64,000 nt of DNA from Panopea generosa. Taxonomy: Eukaryota; Mollusca; Bivalvia; Adapedonta; Hiatellidae. The stretch is from the NCBI GenBank assembly GCA_029582155.1, contig CM055909.1:14604616-14668615 (forward strand). The letters are read 5' to 3'. The number at the start of each line of letters is the position of its first letter. Position 1 is the first letter of the stretch. The notes beneath the pieces were generated by a model. That model saw only the letters and a program-made list of their open reading frames with translations, was not told the origin of the DNA and searched no databases. A program made the translations under genes and the position numbers. Shown in pieces: positions 46,401-58,244 of the stretch.

Positions 46401-46854
46401 ACCATTCATCTGGAAATAATTTGGTTTCAAACCCAAGACCCACATCACCTATGCAGCAAGGGTTAGAAATATTTAGACTGTACCTTAAACTGCTCGGACA
46501 CAGAGTCCCCCTCTCACATTTGCTTTGCATCCAGGGGGTCCTGCATGACCCCAGTGATCATCTTGCAATCATTTGCCTGTCATTGTTGAGGTAGTAGGTT
46601 TGAGCCAAGCACAGTCCAGAGATCCTGATATACTTATGTTATGATATGTTTTGTGTAGCATCACAGGAAGTGTCAAACCCACAATCGTCTATCATCTGTT
46701 TGTCAGAGGATACATTGATACATGTAGTTATAACCACAACTGAATAAACAACAATAGGTTGTCATCTCCAGTAAACAATCTTGTCCCTGTAGTGGTTGGT
46801 ATTTGGAACCTTAACATTAGTGTTGAATGTTTATATTAATTATAGGAAAGGCTC

Positions 46855-47130
46855 AGATGGGAGGAGAGTCAATGGGGATAGGTAAGGTGAGAAAAACCCG
46901 AGATTTAATTTTAAACATTTACAGCTAAGAAAGGAGGGATGGGAGGAGGAAGGGAAGTGGAGGAGAGGGAAGGGAAAGCTAGATGAAAGAGGGAGATTTG
47001 TTATAAACAATACAGTTGGGAGAAGAGAAAGAGAGGATAAGGGAGGGGATGCTAGAGAGGGTTATGTGCAGTTGGGAAGTAGGAGGGAACAAAAAAAAAG
47101 ACTGGGATGGAGGGGAAGAAAGTGGAAGTT
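46855..47130. repeat. polypurine-rich tract
   Basis: Two long plus-strand purine runs occur, 46930-46995 ('aggagggatgggaggaggaa' and onward) and 47018-47125. Pyrimidines are rare within them. Mirror-like polypurine DNA can adopt triplex (H-DNA) structure. No protein is recognised. Confidence 0.75.
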
Positions 47131-47760
47131 AATATTTATACACATGGAGAAAGAGAAATTATAAATTTGCAACTAAGTATTGACCTCTGAATCGTGCTGC
47201 CTACTGGCAGGTATTGAAATGCATATTGAGGAAGCAATTCAGGTTTGTGTATCAAAGAAAAAACAGAAAAAGAGAGATGTTTTCCTAATTCCAACCTCCG
47301 TTATTAAATTACCTATTAGCCTGTGAATTGGTAGAAAATTTTAGACATTGTGACTGCAGAAATCAGTTTATCAGAATTTCATGTGGGTTAAAATATCACG
47401 ATATTGGAAGTTTTAACAACGGAAATGCAATAAGAGCACAAAAACCTAGCAGCAGTTGGACAGTAATTAATTGGTGTTGATAGATTTCATGATGATACAA
47501 GACAACAAATCTCTCTTGTAACCAGATATTTGACATAAATAGAATTGTAACAACATGCATCTTTAATGATGCCAATCTATAGCCATTTATTTTTAGACTA
47601 CCTCCGGAAATTACTTCATGTCTTGTTGGATATTACTTTATGTGTTGTTTTTTTTTGTTTTTTTAAACATATCTCTAAACACCGAGGCGAATATTTTGAA
47701 GTATTACTATTGTACAGTGTTATAATTGTAAACCAAGCTTCAACTCTTTAAAAAAAAACA
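47131..47760. other. AT-rich noncoding stretch
   Basis: No gene or repeat recognised. Confidence 0.4.
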
Positions 47761-47764
47761 CATG

Positions 47765-47870
47765 TGCTGTATTTTGCCAATTATAAGCCACACCCGAGTA
47801 TAATCCACCGGTCATTTTGAAGCCAAAACTATTGGAAAAAAGCTATTATACGTCTATTATATGCAGGCAT
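47765..47870. mobile_element. fragment of a 'ccgagtataa' MITE
   Basis: 'gtattttgccaattataagc', 'cacacccgagtataatccac', 'cggtcattttgaagccaaaa' and 'aaaaaagctattatacg' resemble a widespread animal MITE with 'gcggcttataatccgg' ends. Assignment is from memory of that family; only one side is clear here. Confidence 0.5.
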
Positions 47871-49740
47871 GAATAAGTTGTTTACTACATCTGCCATTTT
47901 GAAATCTGGACAAAAGTGAAAGATGAATTTTGATTGGTTATTTATGGAGTAACAAAATCTAGACTGGTATACCACTTAATTTTGTAAAACATAGGTAAAA
48001 TGTTTTGATGTGTGTTAGAGACAATAAAACTTTATTATAAAAAAATATTTTTATGTTTGTGTATTTGGGTAAAATTTTTATTGATCAAATACTACCATGC
48101 ACAAAATTTTAATTGATAAATTACCACCATGCACTAAATAAAAAAAAAATAGGTTAAAATCCCCTTTCTAGTTTTCTCTTATTGTAACACTTTGCAGAAT
48201 TACTAGTCTTGGTGTTTGCCTACTTTCTTTGAAGTACACCGACATATAAAACTTTTGATGTTATGCCGATTAGCAAGTGATTACGTCACAGTTTTCCAAA
48301 GGTTGAGAATTAAATAAAGAGGCACTATAGAATAACAAAAGAAAAAAAAAGAAAAAGTTATAAAAGGTCAGTGTTTATTTGTAACTGGTTGTCTTCTGAA
48401 ATGCTTAATTGTTAAAAATGATACAATCCGTTAATAGAGTTATATTTATAACTACACATGACTAAATTTATGTACATAATGAACATGCTGTCCCTTTCAC
48501 TAGCACCTTGTGTCAATGTCTGATGAGGTCACTCAGACAGTGAAACAAACATTATTTCACTAAGTGGGCATCTTGGAAATTTTTTATGTAAGAATATCTG
48601 ACAGGAATTTCATGGATGTAATGTACATAAAAGTTCTTGAACATGTCAGACATGTTTGTCATTTCAATTTAAACACTATTGTCAGATTTCTTGTCTGTTC
48701 CTTAATGTGGAGGAAATATATAAAAAATAGATTAAAGTTAATTAAGTCAACAATGATAAACCGGTATGGAAATTTTATTTTAATTTCAAATGCTATATTA
48801 TATTTTGTTTACATTGTCATTGCATCATTGCACTTTTTTATGAAAACACCAGCCAGTCATAACATTTTAATTATACTGCTGTCAGACTCACCATCAAAAC
48901 CCTCATAACCATCTCCTTTGTTATCACTGCCGAGCAACTATAACACGTTCTAAACCCCTTTTCACCAACAAGGTTCTGAACACCTACTCATTGGTGTCAC
49001 TATTGACACTTGTCAAACAGTATTTGTGCTTTTTAATTCAAGATCAAAGAGATGCCAATTAACAGTGATATTCCGACGGCAGTAAAGGACAAGGAAAGTT
49101 CAAGTGGGCGGAGTCAAATAAGCGTTGCCGAACGCATGCACAATTTTGTTCTTCCGAAGTTCTAAATTTGTTTTGTGTCATTTTTAATCAATAAACCGGT
49201 AATAACTTTTCATAATTGTAAAAAAAAGCAATACATAATTGTAAAAAATAGTAATATATATTACATTATCATTAAAAGGAGAGTGTAAAAACAGCAAATT
49301 TAACAGAATTTGAATATTTGCACCAGTCTAGTGAATAAATAGAAGACTTCCAGTTTAGTGAAAAGTTTTGTTGTTTTTCCATTTGGAAGTTACAGAATAC
49401 ACAATAATACCAAAAAGGGTTTATAAACTTTGTTTATTAAATAGAAATCATAAAATATAAAGCATGTCAGACATTTTTAAAACTTCATGTGCTTTTTGCA
49501 ATACATTCAAGATGATAGGCATCAGAAATACTGTTCTCGACTGGCTTTTGTTGAGGATCACAGTGTTAGTAGGAAACTCTGATGAAACCTGAAAAATAGA
49601 ATTATTTTTTTCTATACCTTAGTATAATACAGACACCAGTTTTAGACTTTAAAAACTTGGGAAAAAACTGCAGATAATAATCATAGATTAATGGTAATAA
49701 CAAGCTTCCCAGCCAAGATGGAGATTGGTTTGGAATTCCA
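47871..49740. other. 1.9 kb AT-rich stretch
   Basis: 'attgataaattaccaccatgcac' repeats 'attgatcaaatactaccatgcac' at about 48080-48135. The plus frame 48564-48908 is hydrophobic near its end but has no recognisable domain. 'agtgggcggagtca' at about 49103 is an isolated GC-rich phrase. Confidence 0.4.
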
Positions 49741-49745
49741 GGTAA

Positions 49746-50053
49746 GGTGTGGTTACTCTGTGAACTACGGTGCGGTTACTCTGTGACGTACAGTGCGGTT
49801 ACTTTGTGACCTATGGTGCAGTTACTCTCTGACCTACAGTGCAGTTACTCTCTGACCTACAGTGCGGTTACTCTCTGACCTACAGTGTGGTTACACTGTG
49901 ACCTACGGTGCGGTTACCCTTTGACCTACAGTATGGTTACATTGTGACCTATGGTGCGGTTACTCTGTGACCTACGGTGCGGTTACTCTGTGACCTACGG
50001 TGCGGTTACTCTGTGACCTACGGTGTGGTTACTCTGTGACCTACAGTGTGGTA
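49746..50053. repeat. 23-bp minisatellite, 13.4 units
   Basis: Unit 'ggtgcggttactctgtgacc' plus 'tac'. Thirteen units of exactly 23 bp can be laid end to end. Variable sites include cctaCGgtg / cctaCAgtg / cctaTGgtg and gtgCGg / gtgTGg / gtgCAg. The last partial unit runs straight into SINE body sequence. Confidence 0.95.
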
Positions 50054-50083
50054 GACATGAAAGTTTCTTGCTTAAGAATACCT
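50054..50083 (-). mobile_element. SINE body fragment bordering the 80-bp array
   Basis: On the minus strand 'gaggtattcttaagcaagaa' plus 'actttcatg' corresponds to the body motif that follows the head in family A SINEs (compare 'gtgtccttgagtaagacac' at 16600 and 'gtgtccttcagcaagacac' antisense at 57.9 kb). It occurs once, at the array edge. Confidence 0.6.
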
Positions 50084-52860
50084 CACATAGCCGTGGCAGA
50101 GGATCAAACCCACGACCCTCAGATCATGGAGCTGAGGCTCTACGACTGGACCACATGCTCCACACATAGCTGTCGCAGAAGATCAAATCCACGTCCCTCT
50201 GATCATGGAGGTGATGCTCTACGACTGAACCAAGTGCTCCACACATAGCTGTCACAGAAGATCAAACCCAAGACCCTTCGATCATGGAGCTGAGGCAATA
50301 CGACTAAACCACGTGCACCACACCTAGCTGTTGCAGAAGATCAAACCCACGGCCCTCAGATCATGGAGCTGATGCTCTACGACTGAACAACGTGCTCCAC
50401 ACATAGCTGTCGCAGAAGATCAAACCCACGACCTTCTGATCATGTAGGTGATGCACTACGACTGGACCACGTGCTCCGCACATAGTTGTCGCAGAAGATC
50501 AAACCCACGGCCCTCCATGATCATGGAGCTGATGCTCTACAACTGGGCCACGTGCTCCACACATAGCTGTCGCAGAAGATCAAACCCACGGCCCTCCATG
50601 ATCATGTAGGTGATGCTCTACGACTGGACCACGTGCTCCACACATAGCTGTCACAGAAGATCAAACCCACGACCCTCAGATCATGGAGGTGATGCTCTAC
50701 GACTGAACCACGTGCTCCACACATAGTTGTAACAGAAGATCAAACCCACGACCCTCTGATCATGTAGGTGATGCTCTACGACTGGACCACGTGCTCCACA
50801 CATAGTTGTCGCAGAAGATCAAACCCACGGCCCTCCATGATCATGGAGCTGATGCTCTACAACTGGGCCACGTGCTCCACACATAGCTGTCGCAGAAGAT
50901 CAAACCCATGACCTTCTGATCATGTAGGTGATGCTCTACGACTGGACCACGTGCTCCACACATAGTTGTCACAGAAGATCAAACCCACGGCCCTCCATGA
51001 TCATGGAGCTGATGCTCTACAACTGGGCCACGTGCTCCACACATAGCTGTCGCAGAAGATCAAACCCACGGCCCTCCATGATCATGTAGGTGATGCTCTA
51101 CGACTGGACCACGTGCTCCACACATAGCTGTCACAGAAGATCAAACCCACGACCCTCCGATCATGGAGGTGATGCTCTACGACTGAACCACATGCTCCAC
51201 ACATAGCTGTAGCAGAAGATCAAACCCACGACCCTCCGATCATGGAGGTGATGCTCTACGACTGAACCACGTGCTCCACACATAGTTGTAACAGAAGATC
51301 AAACCCACGACCCTCCGATCATGGAGGTGATGCTCTACGACTGAACCACGTGCACCACACCTAGCTGTTGCAGAAGATCAAACCCACGACCCTCCGATCA
51401 TGGAGGTGATGCTCTACGACTGAACCACGTGCTCCACACATAGTTGTCGCAGAAGATCAAACCCACGACCCTCTGATCATGTAGGTGATGCTCTACGACT
51501 GGACCACGTGCTCCACACATAGCTGTAGCAGAAGATCAAACCCACGACCCTCTGATCATGTAGGTTATGCTCTACGACTGGACCACGTGCTCCACACATA
51601 GTTGTCGCAGAAGATCAAACCCACGACCCTCCGATAATGGAGGTGATGCTCTACGACTGAACCACATGTTCCACACATAGTTGTCGCAGAAGATCAAACC
51701 CACGACCCTCCGATAATGGAGGTGATGCTCTACGACTGAACCACATGCTCCACACATAGCTGTCGCAGAAGATCAAACCCACGACCCTCCGATCATGTAG
51801 GTGATGCTCTACGACTGGACCACGTGCTCCACACATAGTTGTCACAGAAGATCAAACCCACGGCCCTCAGATCATGGAGCTGATGCTTTACGACTGAACC
51901 ACGTGCTCCACACATAGTTGTGACAGAAGATCAAACCCACGGCCCTCAGATCATGGAGCTGATGCTCTACGACTGGACCACGTGCTCCACACATAGTTGT
52001 CACAGAAGATCAAACCCACGGCCCTCAGATCATGGAGCTGATGCTCTACGACTGGGCCACGTGCTCCACACATAGCTGTCACAGAAGATCAAACCCACGG
52101 CCCTCAGATCATGGAGCTGATGCTTTACGACTGAACCACGTGCTCCACACATAGTTGTGACAGAAGATCAAACTCACGGCCCTCAGATCATGGAGCTGAT
52201 GCTTAACGACTGAACCACGTGCTCCACACATAGTTGTGACAGAAGATCAAACCCACAGCCCTCAGATCATGGAGCTGATGCTCTACGACTGGGCCACGGC
52301 TCCACACATAGTTGTCACAGAAGATCAAACCCATGGCCCTCAGATCATGGAGCTGATGCTCTACAACTGGGCCACGTGCTCCACACATAGTTGTCGCAGA
52401 AGATCAAACCCACGGCCCTCCATGATCATGGAGGTGATGCTCTACAACTGGGCCACGTGCTCCACACATAGTTGTCACAGAAGATCAAACCCACGGCCCT
52501 CAGATCATGGAGCTGATGCTCTACGACTGGACAACGTGCTCCACACATAGTTGTCTCAGAAGATCAAACCCACGGCCCTCCATGATCATGGAGCTGATGC
52601 TTTACAACTGGGCCACGGCTCCACACATAGTTGTCACAGAAGATCAAACGCACGGCCCTCCATGATCATGGAGCTGATGCTCTACAACTGGGCCATGGCT
52701 CCACACATAGTTGTCACAGAAGATCAAACCCACGGCTCTCTGATCATGGAGCTGATGCTCTACGACTGGGCCACGGCTCAACACATAGTTGTCACAGAAG
52801 ATCAAATCCACGGCCCTCAGATCATGGAGCTGATGCTCTACGACTGGGCCACGCTCTCCT
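50084..52860 (-). repeat. ~35 tandem copies of a 79-82 bp tRNA-like SINE head
   Basis: On the minus strand each unit reads 'tggagcacgtggtccagtcg', 'tagagcatcacctacatgat', 'cagagggtcgtgggtttgat', 'cttctgcgacagctatgtg'. The box A-like part (tggtccagtcgtagagca) differs from TGGYNNAGTGG at one position; the box B-like part (gggtttgatctt) is weaker. A solo copy at 57.9 kb has the canonical 'tggtccagtggtagaaca'. Subtypes with 'ccatgatcatgg' are 3 bp longer. Units alternate between 'gtagg' and 'gagct' types, and some blocks of several units are duplicated. Many short open frames on both strands are translations of the repeat. Whether Pol III recognises any unit is unknown. Confidence 0.92.
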
Positions 52861-53560
52861 CACATTAAGCCAAGTGTGTTTGTCACACTGAGTACCTGGT
52901 GATAAATGATCCAATCAATTTGAAGACATTGCTTCCATCAGCAGTGCATCCATTCATGTAAGATGTCAGCAATTCTTTTTCAGTTCTTTCCACAGATCTG
53001 GAAGTAGTTGCTTGGTATAGCAGTATAGAATAGTATAGCAGTGTTGAATTTTAGCAATCATTATATGACAACATTGTTAATCAAACATCAATTGGCCGAT
53101 TCTCAAAAACCATGCTTTAATCTTCTGTCTTGTCTATAGCAGAATTGTATGACAGAGTGCAATTACGTGGAGTGGACAATTATTGATTGGCCAATTAACA
53201 ATGGCAGCAACCAATCTTTTGGTTGTTGCAATTGCTGCGTTTTACTACTTTCTGTTGTGTGACTGGGGTCCATTAGGAGCATTGTTTATCCAGAATAAAA
53301 CGGTTTCACGAGAAACTTGGGTAAGCGATACTGTAAACTGGCCGTCACTTCAAACGACAGGCATTTACCGATTTATTAATTGCCTATTAATTGCCTATGA
53401 ATTGTCCGCATTTGTCGCTCTGTTTCTTAGAAAGATACTTATGTAGTTATCATAAGTGACAATTGGTAACTTTCACAACTCAACATTCTTAATTATGATA
53501 CCATCTTATATAGAGATGTGCATACTACAGTTTTGTCCTTTTTTGTCATCAAAATAGTTT
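52861..53560. other. AT-rich stretch with one small hydrophobic frame
   Basis: No repeat recognised, apart from 'agtatagaatagtatagcag' at about 53020. The small frame at 53201-53446 is listed separately. Confidence 0.4.
53201..53446 (+). CDS. possible small membrane protein, unrecognised
   Basis: 81 codons from an ATG with good context (aacaATGg). Residues 4-30 (NLLVVAIAAFYYFLLCDWG) and 58-80 (FINCLLIAYELSAFVALFL) are hydrophobic enough to span a membrane. A short polar middle carries 'NKTVSRETWVSDTVNW'. No homologue is recognised and there is no promoter or poly(A) signal that I can tie to it. It may be a chance frame or a single exon. Confidence 0.15.
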   Translation: MAATNLLVVAIAAFYYFLLCDWGPLGALFIQNKTVSRETWVSDTVNWPSLQTTGIYRFINCLLIAYELSAFVALFLRKILM

Positions 53561-55345
53561 TTAGCTGTACTGGCAATTTAGGCCAGAAGGACTTATGCGA
53601 TTGTGGTTAATCCATCGTCTGTCGTCTGTCATCCGTCGTCTGAAACCACTAGGCCAATTAAACTGAAACTTCACACGAATGTTTTTATTGCATAGGAGAC
53701 TATACAGAACATTTTTTTTTTTCGATTGGAAATTCAAGATGGCAATGATACTAAAAATATTCCAAAACTTAAAAGATCTTCTACTCATGAACGGCTCAAC
53801 AGATTTTCAAAATGTTTATGTAGTAACGATAACCAACACGAATGTTTTTATTGCATAGGAGACTATACAGAACATTTTTTTTTTTCGATTGGAAATTCAA
53901 GATGGCAATGATACTAAAAATATTCCAAAACTTAAAAGATCTTCTACTCATGAACGGCTCAACAGATTTTCAAAATGTTTATGTAGTAACGATAACCAAC
54001 TATAGTTTTGTTAGAGCTGTTCAAATTGTGTCCCTAGTATTAAAAATAACCCCGCCTCGAGGGTTCAAGTAGGGGACACAATTTTTTTTTTAAATTGAAA
54101 TGATTTTGTCTATATCTTCACAGAAGCATTGTTTGGTGAAGGAGGTTCAGATTTGTAAAAATGACTGGGTTCCACTGTCTTAAGGGGTCAGGAGGGGCCC
54201 CAAAGGGTAAAATTTGGGAATTACAAAAATCGTTTTCTTAAGAACCGGTTTGTCAAGATTTTTTCATATTTGGCATAAATTATCCGTATGTGTTGAGACT
54301 CTGCAAGGGAACTTAGAATTTTACATAGGAATACTATGGGAAAACAGAAAATTCTCCTTTTTTTCATCTATTTAGGCAAAAATATTATTCAATTTAAGTT
54401 CTGAAGTATTGTCTAGTCATAGGAAATAAGATTTGGCTCAATAACAAATATGATTTTGTTTGATATGAAGGATTGACTTTCTAAAAGGGGCTAGGTAGGG
54501 GTCACAAAATGAGTCATATTTGTTCATATTTGATATAAATTATCCCTATGATTAAGAGTTCTAAGTTTGTACAAATCAAAGGACACTGTGCTGTATAGAG
54601 GCCCTGTAAGGGGTCTTTGAGTTTAACATAGGTATACTATGGGAAAATGGAAAATTCTCATTTTTTTTTTGTCCATTTGTGTAAATATGTTGTTCAATTT
54701 GAGATCTATAATGTTGTCTAGTAACAATAAATTTGATTTTGTTCAGTAAAGAGGATTGAATTTCCAGAAGTGGCCAGGGGACGACGGATGGGGCAATAAG
54801 GTTAAAATTGGGAATTTTCACAAATTTCCTCTCAATAACCTTTCAGTCAAACTAGTTCATATTTGATATAAATTATCCTTACATCAGCAAGGATTGAAGA
54901 TTCTGCATATCAAGGGGCTGGGATATATTGGGGCCCTTTAAAGTGACTTTTACTTAGGAATATTATAGGGAAAATTGAATTTTATCATTTTGCATCCATG
55001 TGTACAAAAAAACTTCTTTTTAAAATTTGAATCATTTCTGCTAATAACAAATCGCTAAGAGTGGGTGATTGAAGTTCTGACAAATTAATGGGCTGGACTG
55101 TATAAGGGTTCTGTATAGGGAACTATATTTTTTTAACAGATGAATGGTATGGGAATTTAAAGTATTTCCTTTTCATAACAATTAAATTTTTGTTCAGTAT
55201 GGGTGTGGTTGGGGTATTTATCCATTAGTTGTTAAGACGACCACCCAAAAGAGGGTACCGGTAAATATTGTGGAATTTCAAAAAGTGCTTTGGCCACTAT
55301 GAGTCAGTAGGGCATCCTCAGGCCCTCTTGGGCCTCTTGTTTTAA
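53560..55345. repeat. long mollusc-type dispersed repeat
   Basis: It begins near 'ttttagctgtactggcaatt' and includes 'ccatcgtctgtcgtctgtca'. It contains repeated phrases 'tatttgatataaattatcc', 'catagg.atactatggga' and 'aaaattgggaatt' at 400-500 bp spacing. It ends 'caggccctcttgggcctctt' plus 'gtttt', a terminus I know from mollusc repeats. It appears to be a diverged array of related subunits. Noncoding. Confidence 0.65.
53673..53998. repeat. exact 163-bp tandem duplication
   Basis: Bases 53673-53835 and 53836-53998 appear identical on reading, including the 11-base T-run. The period is 163 bp ('cacgaatgtttttattgcat' at 53674 and 53837). This is either a very recent duplication or an assembly artefact. 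Confidence 0.93.
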
Positions 55346-57010
55346 TAGCCATCTGGTTTAGTCTTGGGTTGTACTGGCAGCCTCATGCTTGAGAAGCCTA
55401 TGCTCTGTCCACTGCACTTCCCCCATACTTCGTGTAAGCTTAACTTTAATACCAACTCTTCCCTTATGTTATCAATACCTAACTGATACAGAAATAATTT
55501 TTATCAGTTGTTTTGACCTTTAGACATATATAGGTGCAGGATTTATCTAGTTGTACCTTTCTGGTCATTATGATGTCTCTTCAGATGTATGGAATTAAAC
55601 CAAATTATCACCCCTCCCACCCACACATCCACTCCTGCATTTATAAAGAAAATAATTAGGAGTCATTGAAATAGCAGATGTGCTCTGTGTGTAATTGTTT
55701 GTGTGTGTGTCTTCTTTACTATCACTAGAATAAGTATGTCTTTTTGATGGTATTAAATGGCTTAAAATAAATTAATTTTGTAACTGCCATTTTGTGGTTG
55801 TGTTTAGAGTAGGGTAAATATTCCACATAAATGATTGCACCAAGGGCGTAAGGATAAAGATTTCGTTCAATTTTGATGAATTAAAACTTAACCATATTTC
55901 AGCTGAAATTTTTTCAATGTTTTTTTTATACATTACTTATAAAGTACTTTTTGAGCGAGTCTTTGCAAGCTTCTTGTTTCCTTTGTGCGACTGACAATAA
56001 ATCAGTTCCGCACCATTTGCGTAACCGCCAAAATGATTATCCCTGAATTTAATAACCGAGTGAGGATTAATCAGAATGAATCTGTAGTAGTTGCTGATGA
56101 AGATAAAATTTATCACCCACTTTGTTTCTTATTTTACAGTAATTCATTTGTAAATTAATTGTTTCCATTGTTAATTCTGATTTGATTGTTTAAATTTAGA
56201 TTGGTAGGTCAGTCACAAATGTTTAAAGTACTAATTGTTGATTGTTGAAACTTATCAAAGAAATACTGAAGACTTGCATGCCGATTTCTGACGTTCAGAG
56301 AGTTCACCGTTTGTCAGAATCCCACATGCCTATGATTGCAGTGCATGTGATCGCTTATCATTAAACATTCTGTGCCTGTTATTTTAGGTGATAAATTATG
56401 ACAAATCTTCAAAGAATTTCAAACCGAATGCAATTGCACCAATGATTTACAGGATGATGTGGTATTATTCTTAAATTTCCATTTCTAAGGTTAAAGATTT
56501 TTTTTAACTCGATTTTAAATTCTTATTTTTTGAAAGTCTATTTTGTTTTTTCAGTAAAAGAATTGATTCTGTGATGATCACCAGCATGTTAAATAGGTTT
56601 ACATACTTGACTATAACCTACTTAATAGATTTCTAAAGTCAAGCATCTGCAACTGCTTGTGGTTAATATCTTATATACAGGGATTTAATACAATAACTAG
56701 ATGGGTCGTCAGCAGTGGCCAAGTTGTCTATAACACTTACATCTCTCACCACCAGTGGGTTCCAGTTTCACCATGTCAAAACATTTTATATGGGAAAGTT
56801 TGCCATACTGGTGGTTCTACTACAATTCATTTTGAGGTGTTCCTTTTTGAAACCTTAAAAATGGATGGCATTAATCACTTTTCAAAACTTTTATAAAGAA
56901 TGACAAAAAAAAACAGTGATATTAATAAGTAGAATAGTAACTACATACCTAGATTATGTTATGCCGATGGTGTAGTCGGTAGAGAAAGTAGAACTTTATA
57001 AAATTTTGTC
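55346..57010. other. 1.7 kb AT-rich stretch
   Basis: No gene recognised; the plus frame 56657-56896 has no recognisable domain. '(gt)n' is short, at about 55700. Confidence 0.4.
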
Positions 57011-57200
57011 ATCAAACTAAAATAAATTGGTATAACTCAAATGATGAAGTAGAGCTTATAATAACCCATAGCACATACTGACCCTATTACACTAAATAAA
57101 CACTCCTCTAATAACCAAGCCACCCCTACTACCCATCTTTATGAAAAATAAAAGTAGATTTCGAGTCTGGTTAGTTTGTACTAATTTATTTTAGTTTGAT
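57011..57200. mobile_element. 190-bp MITE with 22-bp inverted repeats
   Basis: 'atcaaactaaaataaattgg' plus 'ta' at 57011 is complementary (one mismatch) to the sequence ending 'attttagtttgat' at 57200. The interior is AT/C-rich and noncoding. The element abuts an antisense SINE. Confidence 0.8.
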
Positions 57201-57229
57201 TGCAATGACAGCTCAGAGGTTATAATTAT

Positions 57230-57375
57230 GAACTGCTCTCAAGTCTGCAATATGGGTAGAACCAGTATTGAGTATTGTTCTATGAAAGGCATTGGGTCAA
57301 GCTGGGGATTGAACCCACAACCTCTGGTGTGAGGGGTAAACACACTATCAATTAAAATACAGCCCCGCTTTGTCA
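57230..57375 (-). mobile_element. tRNA-like SINE, family C, antisense
   Basis: The minus strand reads 'tagtgtgtttacccctcaca', 'ccagaggttgtgggttcaat', 'ccccagcttgaccc', 'caatactggttctaccc'. 'agaggttgtgg' here is the same string that ends each unit of the 11-kb minisatellite, and here it continues into a proper B box. This supports the proposed origin of that array. Confidence 0.65.
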
Positions 57376-57884
57376 AGTCTGGCTAAACAGTTGAAGTTGA
57401 ATAAGACATTTTGTGAATGACTGCATAGTGCGCTGAGCTTGATAGTTTGCAGGTTTCATTTATTCATAATATTTTATAATCAAAATTTAAATTTTGATTT
57501 TTAGCACCTAAATAAATGACCCCAACCCCCTTTGCTAATATACATTGTCCAGGGGAGGTTTATTTAGCTGGAGTTTGGCAGTTTATCGTTCTGTTAATAA
57601 ATGTCATTTAATAAATATTTATGATACAATATAATATCTATAACTGACAAATCAATACATTTCTCCATTTAATTAATGACCTCATTAGCGAAACAAAGAA
57701 AAAACGTCTGCTAGTATCGCATGTCACCGGAAATCGAAAAGCATTAATTGAAGTAATAACAGGGAAATTTGATTAATTCAAATGTGGATAGGATTTCAAA
57801 TCCATTTGGAAATTTCTAATGAAATACAAGTGCATTTCAAGCTGTATGCACATTTTATGTGCATGTGACAACAAATCACGCTCT
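57376..57884. other. AT-rich noncoding stretch
   Basis: No gene or repeat recognised. Confidence 0.4.
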
Positions 57885-58017
57885 GGGCAGAATCAACACA
57901 TACAGAAAGTGTGTCTTGCTGAAGGACACCACACATAACCCTGGCCATTGATAGAACCCACGACCCTCTGATCATGGGGGCTGATGTTCTACCACTGGAC
58001 CACATGCTCCATGTGAA
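57885..58017 (-). mobile_element. solo tRNA-like SINE, family A (single-copy relative of the 80-bp array)
   Basis: The minus strand reads 'catggagcatgtggtccagt', 'ggtagaacatcagcccccat', 'gatcagagggtcgtgggttc', then 'gtgtggtgtccttcagcaag' and 'acacacttt'. Box A is a full match to TGGYNNAGTGG. The first 60 bases align unit-for-unit with the array at 50.1-52.9 kb. Confidence 0.75.
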
Positions 58018-58244
58018 AATGCACATATTTGAAAATATTAAAATGAAACAGAAGGACGATTTCTACTTCTGTTAGGAATTTCTATAAAAAAATCTTTGTC
58101 GTCATCTTTCAAATTTAATATGGCTACCTTTTCTAGATATAGCCTAAAGGTTAATCATGACTGCCATGATAAAAATAATGATGACACAAAGTATATAGCC
58201 ACTGGCAATGGTCACAATCTATAATAATTAACTGATATGGTTTT

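Noticed and set aside
46244-46594. 116-codon plus-strand frame
   Set aside because: It starts inside a tRNA-like SINE head and follows the SINE body; composition is not protein-like.
50000-52891. Several 60-105 codon frames on both strands
   Set aside because: All are repeated translations of the 80-bp SINE-head unit.
53726-54072. Two overlapping frames with the same peptide
   Set aside because: They repeat because of the 163-bp tandem duplication in a noncoding repeat.
57796-58026. 76-codon Cys/Ser-rich minus frame
   Set aside because: It coincides with the solo family A SINE.
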